Source: Thermocrispum agreste DSM 44070
Lineage (GTDB): Bacteria; Actinomycetota; Actinomycetes; Mycobacteriales; Pseudonocardiaceae
Length of the DNA stretch: 64,000 bases
Direction: 5' to 3'
NCBI RefSeq assembly: GCF_000427905.1
Contig: NZ_ATYX01000007.1
Coordinates: 1-64,000 of the forward strand
Under the pieces are notes generated by a model. That model worked only from the letters and a program-made list of their open reading frames with translations, had not been told where the DNA came from and searched no databases. The translations under genes and the position numbers were made by a program. Below are positions 33,967-42,127 of the stretch, piece after piece (position 1 is the stretch's first letter; each line of letters opens with the position of its first letter).

Positions 33967-34155
33967 GGCGCACCCTTTCGAAGCGCACGAAAGTGCAGGC
34001 AATCGCAAGCAAACAACAATGTAGCCTTCGCACCGGGCCGAATCCACCACACCGGCGAGAGGTAGTCCGGTCGGGCACAGACCTGGCCCACCAGCGCAAC
34101 ACACCCGGATCGCGGGATTGCACAAAGCGTCGGGTTATCCCCCAGGAAAGCAGGG

Positions 34156-34203
34156 ATGACCCCCTTGAGCCCGCTTGCCGTTCTCGCCACGCTTGACCGG
34201 TGA
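34156..34203 (+). CDS. possible 15-codon leader ORF ahead of the kinase-like gene
   Basis: ATG at 34156 after AGGAAAGCAGGG starts the peptide MTPLSPLAVLATLDR, whose TGA overlaps the GTG start of the next gene (GTGA at 34200-34203). The overlap would couple translation of the following gene. It explains a GTG start that otherwise lacks a ribosome site. Expression is unproven. Confidence 0.35.
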   Translation: MTPLSPLAVLATLDR

Positions 34204-34745
34204 CGGGTTACGCACTGGTGTTCTCCGCGAAGGCCGGGCGTCTGCCACGGCTGCTGCGCATGCCGACCCTCGCCAGCGCAGCCTTCCGGTACGACCTCGA
34301 GCGCCAGCTGCACGACGAGGTCGCGATCGGCATGTCCGCGATGGCCGCGCAGCTCGACCTGGTCGCGGTCACCGCGAGCGATCCGGATCTGCACGCCAGG
34401 ATCGGCACCCTGCGTGCCACCTTGTGCCGCGTCGTGGACTTCGTCCGCGACGTCGGCAAGAGCATCTATCCACCCGTCCTCGGCGGCGCCGACTTCGGCG
34501 CGGCACTGCGCGCCGTCGCCGACCATCGCGATCTGAAACTGCAGCTCGATCTGCCGCCGTACGAGTTGGCCGCGCAGACACGCGCCCGGGTGGGTCTTTT
34601 GGTCAGTGATCATCTGAATACGCTCAGTCCGGGCACCGTGGTCAGGGTGCGAGTCCGGGGCAGGAGGTTGGTACGGGTGAGCATCACCGAGAACCCGCAA
34701 TGTCGCCGTTCGCGCAAGCGCTGGTGGGGGGCGGCTCGGCCATGA
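34200..34745 (+). CDS. HisKA_3-like phospho-acceptor protein without ATPase domain
   Basis: A 181-residue protein. Residues about 30-110 match the dimerisation/phospho-acceptor domain of NarL-partner histidine kinases: RYDLERQLHDEVAIGMSAMAAQLDLV with the acceptor His in LHDEV, then the second helix and the SIYPPVLGGADFGAALRAVA turn (compare IHPALL..GL..AL). Where the HATPase domain should follow, only about 55 residues remain (QLDLPPYELAAQTRARVGLLVSDHLN); no N, G1 or G2 box can be found. Its stop overlaps the response-regulator start (ATGA). It probably receives phosphate from, or dimerises with, another kinase. The GTG start is supported by overlap with an upstream mini-ORF. Confidence 0.7.
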   Translation: MTGYALVFSAKAGRLPRLLRMPTLASAAFRYDLERQLHDEVAIGMSAMAAQLDLVAVTASDPDLHARIGTLRATLCRVVDFVRDVGKSIYPPVLGGADFGAALRAVADHRDLKLQLDLPPYELAAQTRARVGLLVSDHLNTLSPGTVVRVRVRGRRLVRVSITENPQCRRSRKRWWGAARP

Positions 34746-35410
34746 AGGTCGCCATCGCCGAGGACGGCGCCCTGTTCCGCGAGGGCCTGGTGCTGCTGCT
34801 GGAAGCCGCCGGGCACGAGGTCGTCGGCTGCGTCGGGGACGGCGACGCACTGTACGGGATCGTGTCGACCACCGACGTCGACGTGGCCATCCTGGACATC
34901 CGCATGCCGCCGGAGCCGGACGGCGGGCTGACCACCGCGGCACGGATCCGCGCCGCGAAGCCGGACGTCGGGCTGCTGCTGTTGTCCCACTACGCCGAGA
35001 CGCACTATCTGATGAAGGCGCTGGAGATCGGCGCGGAGCGGATCGGCTACCGGCTCAAGGAACGCGTCGCTGGCGTTCAGGTGCTGGCCGACACCCTGGA
35101 CCGGATCGCCGCAGGCGAGATCGTCATCGAACCGGTGCTCGCCAAGCGCCTGGTGCAGAACCCGTCCGAACGCACCGACAGCCCGCTGGCCAAGCTGACC
35201 GACCGGGAGCTGGACGTGCTGCGGCTGATGGCCGAGGGCCGGTCCAACACCGCCATCGCCAAGGAGCTGTACGTGTCGGTCAAGGTGGTGGAGAAGCACA
35301 TCGCGTCGGTGTTCACCAAGCTCGGCTTGCCCAACGACCAGACGATGCACCACCGGCGGGTGCTGGCGGTGTTGACCTACCTGCGCGCATCCAAGATCGA
35401 CGGCAGCTGA
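34742..35410 (+). CDS. NarL/LuxR-type response regulator
   Basis: A 222-residue response regulator. The receiver domain keeps all key residues: Asp8 with Glu7, phospho-acceptor Asp52 in AILDIRMPP, Ser82 and Lys106 in YRLKERV. The LuxR-type helix-turn-helix is LTDRELDVLRLMAEGRSNTAIAKELYVSVKVVEKHIASVFTKLGL. ATG overlaps the stop of the His-acceptor gene and the next gene starts seven bases after its stop, so three genes form one operon. It is the only fully canonical phosphorelay component of the operon. Target genes are unknown. Confidence 0.93.
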   Translation: MKVAIAEDGALFREGLVLLLEAAGHEVVGCVGDGDALYGIVSTTDVDVAILDIRMPPEPDGGLTTAARIRAAKPDVGLLLLSHYAETHYLMKALEIGAERIGYRLKERVAGVQVLADTLDRIAAGEIVIEPVLAKRLVQNPSERTDSPLAKLTDRELDVLRLMAEGRSNTAIAKELYVSVKVVEKHIASVFTKLGLPNDQTMHHRRVLAVLTYLRASKIDGS

Positions 35411-35417
35411 CCACGCC

Positions 35418-37019
35418 ATGCGGAAGTCCAGGCGGCTGCCGGAGTCGTGGCCGGGAGCGGCACGCATCCTGCATCAACTGCAGGAGCAGCATCAGCGCGC
35501 CGCGGCCAGGGCCAAATCGCTGCAGGCCGAGCTGGCCGCCGCGCACGCCAACCACGCGGAGGTCCGGGCGCTGGAACGCCGGCGGCTGGTGCAGGCCGTC
35601 ACCGCGACCACGTTGCGCGATCTCGACCAGGTCCGCTCGCGCTTGTGGCGCTTGCGCGACTTGCTGGCCGAAGGCCTGCCGCCGGAGCCTGCCATGCAGG
35701 AGCTGGCGAAGATCCGCACCGCGCTGGACGAGATGATCGACAGCTTCCGCACCACGGTGCGCGGCGTGTACCCGGCCATGCTGCCGGACCGCGGGCCGCG
35801 TGCGGCGCTGGAGGAGCTGGCCGCCACGCTGCCCCGGCCGGTGCGGTTCGACGGCGACCTCGGCAGGCGCGTCGAGTGGCAGATCGAGTCGGGGCTGTAT
35901 CACGCCGTCGCGGCGGTGTTGAACCTCTACGCGGGGACCCACGACGGCGCGGGTGAGCGGTCGGCCGCGCGCTCCTCGCCGATCACCGTGGTCTTCGGCC
36001 GCGACGAGGCGCTGCAGGTGCGCATCACCGCAGAGATGGACGACATGTCACTGGCGGACCTGCGCTCCGCACTGGCTCACGACGCAGCGCGCCTGGCGGT
36101 GCTCGGCGGCGCGATGCGGTTCGCCATGACCGGTAACCGCGCCACCGTGGACATCACGCTGGCGAAGCAGGTCCTGCCCCCCGACCTGGACACCGTGCCG
36201 TCGCAGTACGCGACTAGCGCGGTGTTCCGGCAGGTGTGGGAGCTTGCCAGGCAAGGACGCCGTTACGTCGGTTACGGCCCGGAACGGGCCGCGTGGCTCG
36301 CGGTGGCCGAACGCATGTCGAAGCTGCCGCGCATCGCGGTGGTGCTCGGCACCGCCCGCGAGGACCCGACCCTGCCGTCGGTGCCGTACGTCAACGTCAT
36401 TCAGGTCCACCAGGCGCCGAACGCCTCCCTGGCCGAGGAGTTCCTGGCCGACGACGGCCCGCGCGGGCGCGTCGACGCCGTCGTCTGTCTCGTGCCGCCG
36501 GACACGGACTTCCGGACGGCGCTTCGGTACGGACGGCATCGCGTGATGCTGATCGAAGCCGACGACGTGGCCGTCGTCGCCGACGTAGCCAAGCAGCTGC
36601 AAGCCCAAGCGCCGACCATCGCGGCCCGGCGCGCTTTGGTGTCGATACGGGAACTGGTGCAGGGCCTGCCCGCGGACCACGAGCTGCGCCGGGCGTTGGA
36701 TCAGGTCAGTGCCGAGCGGCACGAGTTCGCCGAGCTCGACTTGCTCGTCGAACTCACCGCCCAGGACACCCCGCTGCTGCGGACCGCAGGCGAAAAGGTG
36801 CGGGCCGCGGCGGCGCGGCTGCTCGGTGCGGAAGGGCCCGAGCCGTGGATGCGGCTGGGCTTGAGCCCGAACGCGGACAAGGCAGTGGTCCGTGCGACGG
36901 CGCAGCATTCTGCGCGCTATTGGCGTTCCCGTGCGCAGTTGCCGACCACGGGCGGCAAGGATCGGGAGGTGTACGAGACGCTCGCCGCCACCGCCGAGCG
37001 CCTGGTCGACCTCGCCTGA
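35418..37019 (+). CDS. large pseudo-histidine-kinase-like protein
   Basis: A 533-residue protein; ATG at 35418, seven bases after the response regulator stop. Residues 15-55 are a coiled coil (LHQLQEQHQRAAARAKSLQAE). Residues about 55-250 follow the layout of a HisKA_3/HATPase kinase (RRRLVQAVTATTLRDLDQVR, GVYPAMLPDRGPRAALEELA, GLYHAVAAVLNLYAG, LAVLGGAMRF), but the acceptor His is missing and the N, G1 and G2 ATP boxes are degenerate. Residues 265-533 form an unrecognised mixed alpha/beta region. It probably acts as an inactive scaffold or regulator of the adjacent response regulator. Convergent with the VanZ-like gene. Confidence 0.7.
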   Translation: MRKSRRLPESWPGAARILHQLQEQHQRAAARAKSLQAELAAAHANHAEVRALERRRLVQAVTATTLRDLDQVRSRLWRLRDLLAEGLPPEPAMQELAKIRTALDEMIDSFRTTVRGVYPAMLPDRGPRAALEELAATLPRPVRFDGDLGRRVEWQIESGLYHAVAAVLNLYAGTHDGAGERSAARSSPITVVFGRDEALQVRITAEMDDMSLADLRSALAHDAARLAVLGGAMRFAMTGNRATVDITLAKQVLPPDLDTVPSQYATSAVFRQVWELARQGRRYVGYGPERAAWLAVAERMSKLPRIAVVLGTAREDPTLPSVPYVNVIQVHQAPNASLAEEFLADDGPRGRVDAVVCLVPPDTDFRTALRYGRHRVMLIEADDVAVVADVAKQLQAQAPTIAARRALVSIRELVQGLPADHELRRALDQVSAERHEFAELDLLVELTAQDTPLLRTAGEKVRAAAARLLGAEGPEPWMRLGLSPNADKAVVRATAQHSARYWRSRAQLPTTGGKDREVYETLAATAERLVDLA

Positions 37020-37039
37020 CACGGCGGTTCCCGCAGGTG

Positions 37040-37681
37040 TCAACGCGCAGCGGTGGCCGCCGGGACCAGCATCCGGCGCGTGTCGGCCAAGGCGTCCTTG
37101 CGGTTCCGGCGAAGCACCGCCGCGGCCAGGAGCCACCCGAGGAACGCTCCAGCCGTGTTGGTCAGCAGGTCGTCCACGTCGAAGACGCGGTACACCATCG
37201 GCGCGGTACCGAAGTTCGCCGTCAGCTGGGTGATCTCGACGGTGAACGACACCAGGGCACCCGTCTTCACGGTGCTGCGCAGACCCTTGCGCCACACGAG
37301 GCGCAGGAACATGCCGAGCGGGACGAACAGCGCCACGTTCAGCATCGCCTGCTGGAACGTCTGCGTGCTCACCGCATTGAGCAGGGTCGGCGCCAAGCCG
37401 TACTTGCGCATCTCCGTGCCCACGTCCTCGATCCACTGCAGCGGAACGAGCTGAACGGTCTGTTCCAGCGGCGGCGTCGTCGGGCCCGGCAGCGGGAACA
37501 CGACGACCGCGACCGCGAGACAGCAATACAGGAGGAAGGCACCGACCGCAATCATCCGGCGAAGGTCGACTGCGCCGCGCCGGACGTAATCGACCAGCGC
37601 ATACGAGGGCAACATCACCGCCGCCACGACGACAAATCCGATACATCCGTAAACGAGTGCGATCAGCTGCGCTTCCGTCAT
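37040..37681 (-). CDS. VanZ-family membrane protein
   Basis: A 213-residue membrane protein; ATG at 37681, no clear ribosome site (possibly leaderless). About five membrane segments: 7-28, 43-63, 108-130, 142-160 and 178-195. The VanZ signature is seen in LVSFTVEITQLTANFG and VFDVDDLLTNTAGAFLGWLL. VanZ confers low teicoplanin resistance in enterococci by an unclear mechanism, and homologues are common in actinobacterial envelopes. Here it stands alone next to the two-component locus. Confidence 0.88.
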   Translation of the reverse strand: MTEAQLIALVYGCIGFVVVAAVMLPSYALVDYVRRGAVDLRRMIAVGAFLLYCCLAVAVVVFPLPGPTTPPLEQTVQLVPLQWIEDVGTEMRKYGLAPTLLNAVSTQTFQQAMLNVALFVPLGMFLRLVWRKGLRSTVKTGALVSFTVEITQLTANFGTAPMVYRVFDVDDLLTNTAGAFLGWLLAAAVLRRNRKDALADTRRMLVPAATAAR

Positions 37682-37985
37682 GCCGATGACGGTATGGAAA
37701 TCGCGTCGCCGGCACTTCGGTCGAACAGCTCGAGCGCGCCAGGAACCCCTCGGCCGATCGGCCGAGGGGTCGGCGGCCACGCCTCGGCCGATTGCCCGAG
37801 CGATGACATCACAGCAGGTCAGAGGGCATCGCCTGGACGCAGGCTTTCCGGTGCGACGAAGGGCACAGGCTTGTCGTGGCCGCCCTGACCCTTCATTCCA
37901 CCACACCTTTTCGACAAACAGATCCAATGTCCGGAAAATGGATCGTTCTGTCGAATTCTGCTGATCTCAGCGCGATGCGCCGTGG
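37682..37985. promoter_or_regulatory. palindrome-rich intergenic region upstream of VanZ
   Basis: A 304-base gap. It contains a perfect 26-bp palindrome at 37745-37770 (arms ACCCCTCGGCCGA), with the core CCTCGGCCGAT repeated directly near 37782. A second, imperfect palindrome of 24 bases at 37921-37944 has GATCCA/TGGATC ends around TCCGGA. No gene is evident. The first site may be a regulator-binding site or terminator; the second lies in an AT-rich tract typical of promoters. Confidence 0.55.
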
Positions 37986-38918
37986 TCACCACCGAGATGA
38001 CTTGCCTTTCGCAGGCGGCGAAGCCGCGCGCGCCGAGTTGCCGCTGGGGCTTTCGCCGTTCCGCCCAGGATCGGGCGGGCGATGGTCGTGCCGGGACAGC
38101 GCGGAGTAGACGTGGAAACGATCGAGCGGTGACAGCGGCCCGCGCGGCGGGTTCGCCAAGGCATGCGCGGCCAGGTCGGGTTCCGGAGCCAGCTGGTAGC
38201 GCTTCAAGTAGTAGGTGGTCGCGGCCGACCACACCCACCGGCCGTCGCTGTACAGGTCGGCCGGGACGGCGTCACGGTGCCCGGCGATCACGTCCGGCAA
38301 CCGGTTCTCCGCCAGCAGCACGACGTCGCCGGACTCCAGGAACTGCACCATCGCGGCATGCTGGGCGGGGTCGACGACCAGCTCGCGGTGCGGGTTGAAC
38401 CACGGGCCGGACGGCTGCGAGCCGTCGAACGTCCGCGCCACCCGAATCGGGGGTGGCGGCTCGCGCGACCACAGCAGGTCCGAGGCGCGCAGGGCGGACT
38501 CGTGATACGGCGGCAGCGCACTGTCCGGGGCGAACACCTCCACTCGCGGCGAGTCCATCGGGCTGACCAGCACCTGCTGCGCCGCCTGGGCGATGGCCGG
38601 GAGATCGGCTTGTCCGTCGGCTTGCACCAGGTACAGCCGTTGCCTGCCGTTGCGCATCGTCGCCCAGCAGGCCTGGGTGCCCGGGATGCCGCTGACCACG
38701 CCGACGACGGCGCGGTCGGCTTGCTCGTGGCCGCGCAGCTGCGGAATGAAGTGGTGGGCGGAAGACTGCTGTGGCTGTCCGTCGAGCGCCTGACGCAGTT
38801 CGTCGAGCCGTGCCATGTCCCCCGCCGCCAGCGCGTCGCGCGCCACCGCGAGCCAGCCGTCCGGCGCCCGCCCGGCCAGCCCGAGCAATTCGTGGTGGGC
38901 ATCCATCGCCATCGTCAT
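37986..38918 (-). CDS. protein of unknown function, partner of the large low-complexity protein
   Basis: A 310-residue soluble protein; ATG at 38918 (in-frame ATGs follow at 38912 and 38906, none with a strong ribosome site). I do not recognise a named domain. The N-terminus is helical (HHELLGLAGRAPDGWLAVARDALAAGDMARLDELRQALDG), the centre has GTQACWATMRNGRQRLYLVQ, and near residue 250 there is AVPADLYSDGRWVWSAATTYYLKRYQLAPEPDL, a Trp/Tyr-rich segment found in many actinobacterial proteins of unknown function. The last 40 residues are basic and disordered. It follows the 947-residue gene by 82 bases on the same strand, so the two probably work together. Confidence 0.65.
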   Translation of the reverse strand: MTMAMDAHHELLGLAGRAPDGWLAVARDALAAGDMARLDELRQALDGQPQQSSAHHFIPQLRGHEQADRAVVGVVSGIPGTQACWATMRNGRQRLYLVQADGQADLPAIAQAAQQVLVSPMDSPRVEVFAPDSALPPYHESALRASDLLWSREPPPPIRVARTFDGSQPSGPWFNPHRELVVDPAQHAAMVQFLESGDVVLLAENRLPDVIAGHRDAVPADLYSDGRWVWSAATTYYLKRYQLAPEPDLAAHALANPPRGPLSPLDRFHVYSALSRHDHRPPDPGRNGESPSGNSARAASPPAKGKSSRW

Positions 38919-39000
38919 CGTGCCGGTGTGTCTCGCTCGGTTCGATCTCAATGCCTGCTTTTCGTGTCGTCGTCTGTTCGTTCCGGTGTCGCCGGCGCCG

Positions 39001-41844
39001 TCACGGTCGAACGGGCTGGCCCGGCGCCTTCGTCGTGCGCTGCACCGACCGGAGCGACGAAGGCGCGTGCGGGTGCAGCTGGCCGGGGAGCCGGGGCTGC
39101 GGCCCTGGCATGCGGGCCCGCGCGGATCCGGGCGTGTCCGTGGTCGTCGCCCCATGCGGGCCGGTGGCCGCGGGGCCACGGCCGAGCCGCTTCGGCGGCA
39201 CCACCAGGCTGGCCGGCGGAGTGCCCGGCTCAGGCGCACCGGACGTTTCCGGGTGTGCCGGCACCTGAGGGAATGCTTGCGACGCCGCCGAAGGCGAAGG
39301 TGGTTTCGTGGGTGGTTGATTCGTCGTGGCCGTTCCGTGCCCGTTCGGCGTGCCGTCTATCGATCCTGATTTCAGGTCCGCTGCCCCCTGCGGTACCTGC
39401 CCCGAAGGACACGGAGCTTGCGCTGCCAGGCCCGGACCGAGCTGCCCGGCGTACGGACCGGGTACTTGCGGAGTCGCCCCTGACGCAGCCAGGGGTGCAT
39501 CGGTTGCAGGCATCGGAGACGCATCGGGTGGCGGCCCGGGCGGACCGGCCGGCACGGGGAAGGAACCGGTGACCGGCCCGGATGGCTGGTGGAGGCCGGC
39601 TGCCACGGCGACCGGCGACGCCTTGCCGGTGGCCCTCCCCGGACGTGACCCCTTCTCGTCACCACGACGCTTGGCGAACAGCCGTTTCCGCCACCACGAT
39701 TCCGCCTTGGCTTTGGTCCCATCCGTGGATCGCGACTTCGGCGGCGGCGGCAACGGGGCAGGCGCCGGCCGGAAGGACACCCGGACCAGGATCGGCCGTG
39801 CCGGTATCACCCGGCCGTCCTGGGTCACGGCGACCCGGCCCGAGGGCAGGTGGTCCGCTGCGGCCGGGGAGCGTTCTTTCGCCTGCTCCTGCGCTTCGTC
39901 CCGCCTGTCCTGCTCTCCGCCGTCCGGATCCCGAGCAGCCCAGCTCCCGCCCGGCGTCGGGCCGGTGGTCGCGAGTGATTCGGCCGGGCCGTCACCTGAC
40001 CCAGGCGGCCGGGCGGGTGACCCCGCCGGGCTACCACCTGACCGAGGCGACTGCGACTGAGCCGGCCGTGACGGGAGGATGACGCCGGGGTGCTTGGCGT
40101 CCCACTTCGGCAGCGGTCGCGGTGGTTGCGCTCCGCCGACCGGCTGCTGCGGCTGCTTCGGTGTGCTTGTGGCGGCCGCGCTCGAAGACCGGCCCGCCGG
40201 TGTCGTTCCGGCCGTGGCCGCCTCGGCGGCTTTCGCCTGCTGTCCGGGTTCGGCCACGATCGCCACCTCCGGGGCACTCGCCGCCTCGGCGGCTTTCACC
40301 TGCTGTCCCGGTTCGGCCACGATCGCTGCCCTCGGGGTCTTCGCCGCCTCGGCGGTCTTCGCCATCGCTCCGTACGTGGTTGCCGACGGGGGCTTCCACG
40401 CCGTCGGCACGGAACCCACGAAGACCGGGGCCGGTGGCCGAGCCTGGCCTTTCGCATCGTCCGCCTGCTCCGGCTCGTCCTTCGGGTGGTGGTTCGCCGA
40501 GTCGTCCACGACGTCCGCAGCTTCCGCCTCCTCGTCGTCGGGGACGTCGCCCTCGCCGGAATCGTGGCTGTCGTCCTGGCCGAGGACGTCGCGGTCGTAC
40601 TCGTCGCGGTCGTCCGTGTCGGCGTTCTCGAGTTCGCCGGGCTGGCTGGCCCCTGGTTCGTCGGCGAGGGCTTCTCCGGTGGCATGCTCGTCCGCCGGGT
40701 CGACCACGACGTCCTGCTCGTCGAACTCCTCGACGTCCTCGACCACCACCGGGTCGTCGGCGGCCGCCAGGTCCGTCGGCTGGCCGGCCTCGTCCTCCTG
40801 CAACCCCGGCATGTCCGGCGCGGGCTCGTGCTCCTGCCCGGCGGACGCCTGGCCGCCGGGCTCATCGGCTTGGGCAGCGGTTGCCGAATCGTCGGCATCG
40901 GCAGAGCTTTCGCCTTCCGACGATGCGGAGACGATCGGCAGGCCCGGCTTCGGCGCGGACGCGGTGAGCCCTTCCGGCCACGGCAACGGCTCACCGACGA
41001 CTACGGCGTGCCTGCTCAAGGCAAGCGCTCGCCCCGCGGTGGGACCGACCGGCAGGATGCGCAGGCAGGGCACGTCCTCAGGCGGAACGATGTCCAGGAC
41101 GTCGTCCAGAGATTTCACGACATCCGTAGGCAGGTCCGTACCAGGCGCGGACACCACCAGGACGTCGAAGAACGATCCCGTCTCGCCCTGCCACTCCGCG
41201 CGCGCGGGCACGGAGTCCGGCCGCACCAGCAGCCCGCGTGGCACGACATCCAGCCGCCAGCCGTCGGCCAGCCGGTACGCCGCCATCTCGATCTTCGTCA
41301 GCCCCGGCGGGGCGACCCAGCGTTGCGCCTTCGGCGACTTGCCGGGCTCGAAAAGGCTCTCCTCCACCCACGGCTGCCAACGCTCGGCACCGCGCTCGTC
41401 GACGAAGATCATCGATCCGCCGGACGGCACACCGTGCACCGCCCGCACCGGGGAGTTCAGCTCCTGAGCCACCTCGGCCGCCTGGACGGGACCGCCGTAC
41501 CACGACAGCACGGTCACTTCGCGGACCTGCTTCGGCAGGGCCCGGACGACGTTCGCCACCACCCGAGGCGACGGGTGCTGTTCGGCGGGAGCCCCGACGA
41601 CGACGAACACCCTGTCGTCCTGCGGTGGCTCGCTGTGCAGCTCGTCGGCGGACAGGTCACGGCCGCCCGGGCGGCGCACCCACACACCACACGGGATGCG
41701 CTGGATGTGCGCCCCGGGGACGGCCAGGTTCTCCGGGATCACCGGCCGCACCCCTGGTGCCTCGGCCGGGTGCTGCGCATCGGGCTCGACAGGACCAGCA
41801 GCGGCTTGCGCAGCACTCCCCGTGGAGCCGTTCGTCTCGTCCAC
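39001..41844 (-). CDS. large acidic/Pro-rich protein of unknown function
   Basis: A 947-residue protein; GTG at 41844 with AAAGGAGG seven bases upstream. The first ~300 residues look folded (RVFVVVGAPAEQHPSPRVVANVVRALP, VTVLSWYGG, SGGSMIFVDERGAERWQPWVEE, FFDVLVVSAPGTDLPTD). After that the chain is low complexity: an acidic Asp/Glu stretch (about 310-470), a 21-residue repeat (VAIVAEPGQQxKAAEAA), then Pro/Gly/Ser/Ala-rich sequence to a basic C-terminus. A short ordered piece (GRVAVTQDGRVIPARPILVRVSFRPAPAPLP) lies near 700. No signal peptide or membrane helix is visible. No function can be assigned; probably an actinobacterial surface- or secretion-associated factor, by guess only. Confidence 0.75.
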   Translation of the reverse strand: MDETNGSTGSAAQAAAGPVEPDAQHPAEAPGVRPVIPENLAVPGAHIQRIPCGVWVRRPGGRDLSADELHSEPPQDDRVFVVVGAPAEQHPSPRVVANVVRALPKQVREVTVLSWYGGPVQAAEVAQELNSPVRAVHGVPSGGSMIFVDERGAERWQPWVEESLFEPGKSPKAQRWVAPPGLTKIEMAAYRLADGWRLDVVPRGLLVRPDSVPARAEWQGETGSFFDVLVVSAPGTDLPTDVVKSLDDVLDIVPPEDVPCLRILPVGPTAGRALALSRHAVVVGEPLPWPEGLTASAPKPGLPIVSASSEGESSADADDSATAAQADEPGGQASAGQEHEPAPDMPGLQEDEAGQPTDLAAADDPVVVEDVEEFDEQDVVVDPADEHATGEALADEPGASQPGELENADTDDRDEYDRDVLGQDDSHDSGEGDVPDDEEAEAADVVDDSANHHPKDEPEQADDAKGQARPPAPVFVGSVPTAWKPPSATTYGAMAKTAEAAKTPRAAIVAEPGQQVKAAEAASAPEVAIVAEPGQQAKAAEAATAGTTPAGRSSSAAATSTPKQPQQPVGGAQPPRPLPKWDAKHPGVILPSRPAQSQSPRSGGSPAGSPARPPGSGDGPAESLATTGPTPGGSWAARDPDGGEQDRRDEAQEQAKERSPAAADHLPSGRVAVTQDGRVIPARPILVRVSFRPAPAPLPPPPKSRSTDGTKAKAESWWRKRLFAKRRGDEKGSRPGRATGKASPVAVAAGLHQPSGPVTGSFPVPAGPPGPPPDASPMPATDAPLAASGATPQVPGPYAGQLGPGLAAQAPCPSGQVPQGAADLKSGSIDGTPNGHGTATTNQPPTKPPSPSAASQAFPQVPAHPETSGAPEPGTPPASLVVPPKRLGRGPAATGPHGATTTDTPGSARARMPGPQPRLPGQLHPHAPSSLRSVQRTTKAPGQPVRP
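40220..40360 (-). repeat. 63-bp tandem repeat encoding a 21-residue repeat
   Basis: GCCTCGGCGG starts at 40220, 40283 and 40346, an exact 63-bp period of about 2.3 copies inside the large low-complexity gene. The unit encodes VAIVAEPGQQVKAAEAASAP-like residues. Confidence 0.85.
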
Positions 41845-41887
41845 CCGCCGCCTCCTTTCACCTGGCCACACGGGGCACGACACGCAC

Positions 41888-41903
41888 ACGGTTCACAAAC
41901 CGT
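41888..41903. promoter_or_regulatory. inverted repeat ACGGTT-N4-AACCGT upstream of the 947-residue gene
   Basis: Perfect 6-bp arms, 44 bases upstream of the GTG start. It is positioned as an operator or promoter-overlapping site; no matching regulator can be named. Confidence 0.35.
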
Positions 41904-41966
41904 CCGGGTGACCGTGGTCGCTGTGGAGCACGCCACGCGGAAGGCGACAGTGATCGAAACCCGGAC

Positions 41967-42054
41967 GACGCGCCGCGGGCGGGCGGCGTCCGCTAGGACA
42001 GCGTCACCCCGACCCGGGTCGCCCTGCGACGCGCCGCAGACGGGCGGCGTCCGC
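41967..42054. repeat. 27-bp direct repeat pair, 61-bp period
   Basis: GACGCGCCGCGGGCGGGCGG (41967 onward) recurs at 42028 with two G-to-A changes; each copy runs 27 bases. They lie between the histidine kinase stop and the promoter of the 947-residue gene. Confidence 0.6.
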
Positions 42055-42127
42055 GCTCGCCCGATCGAACGACCACGAACCGGGTCACCCGGACCGCACG
42101 TCCAGGCACCGGACGGACCGGTCCCGG

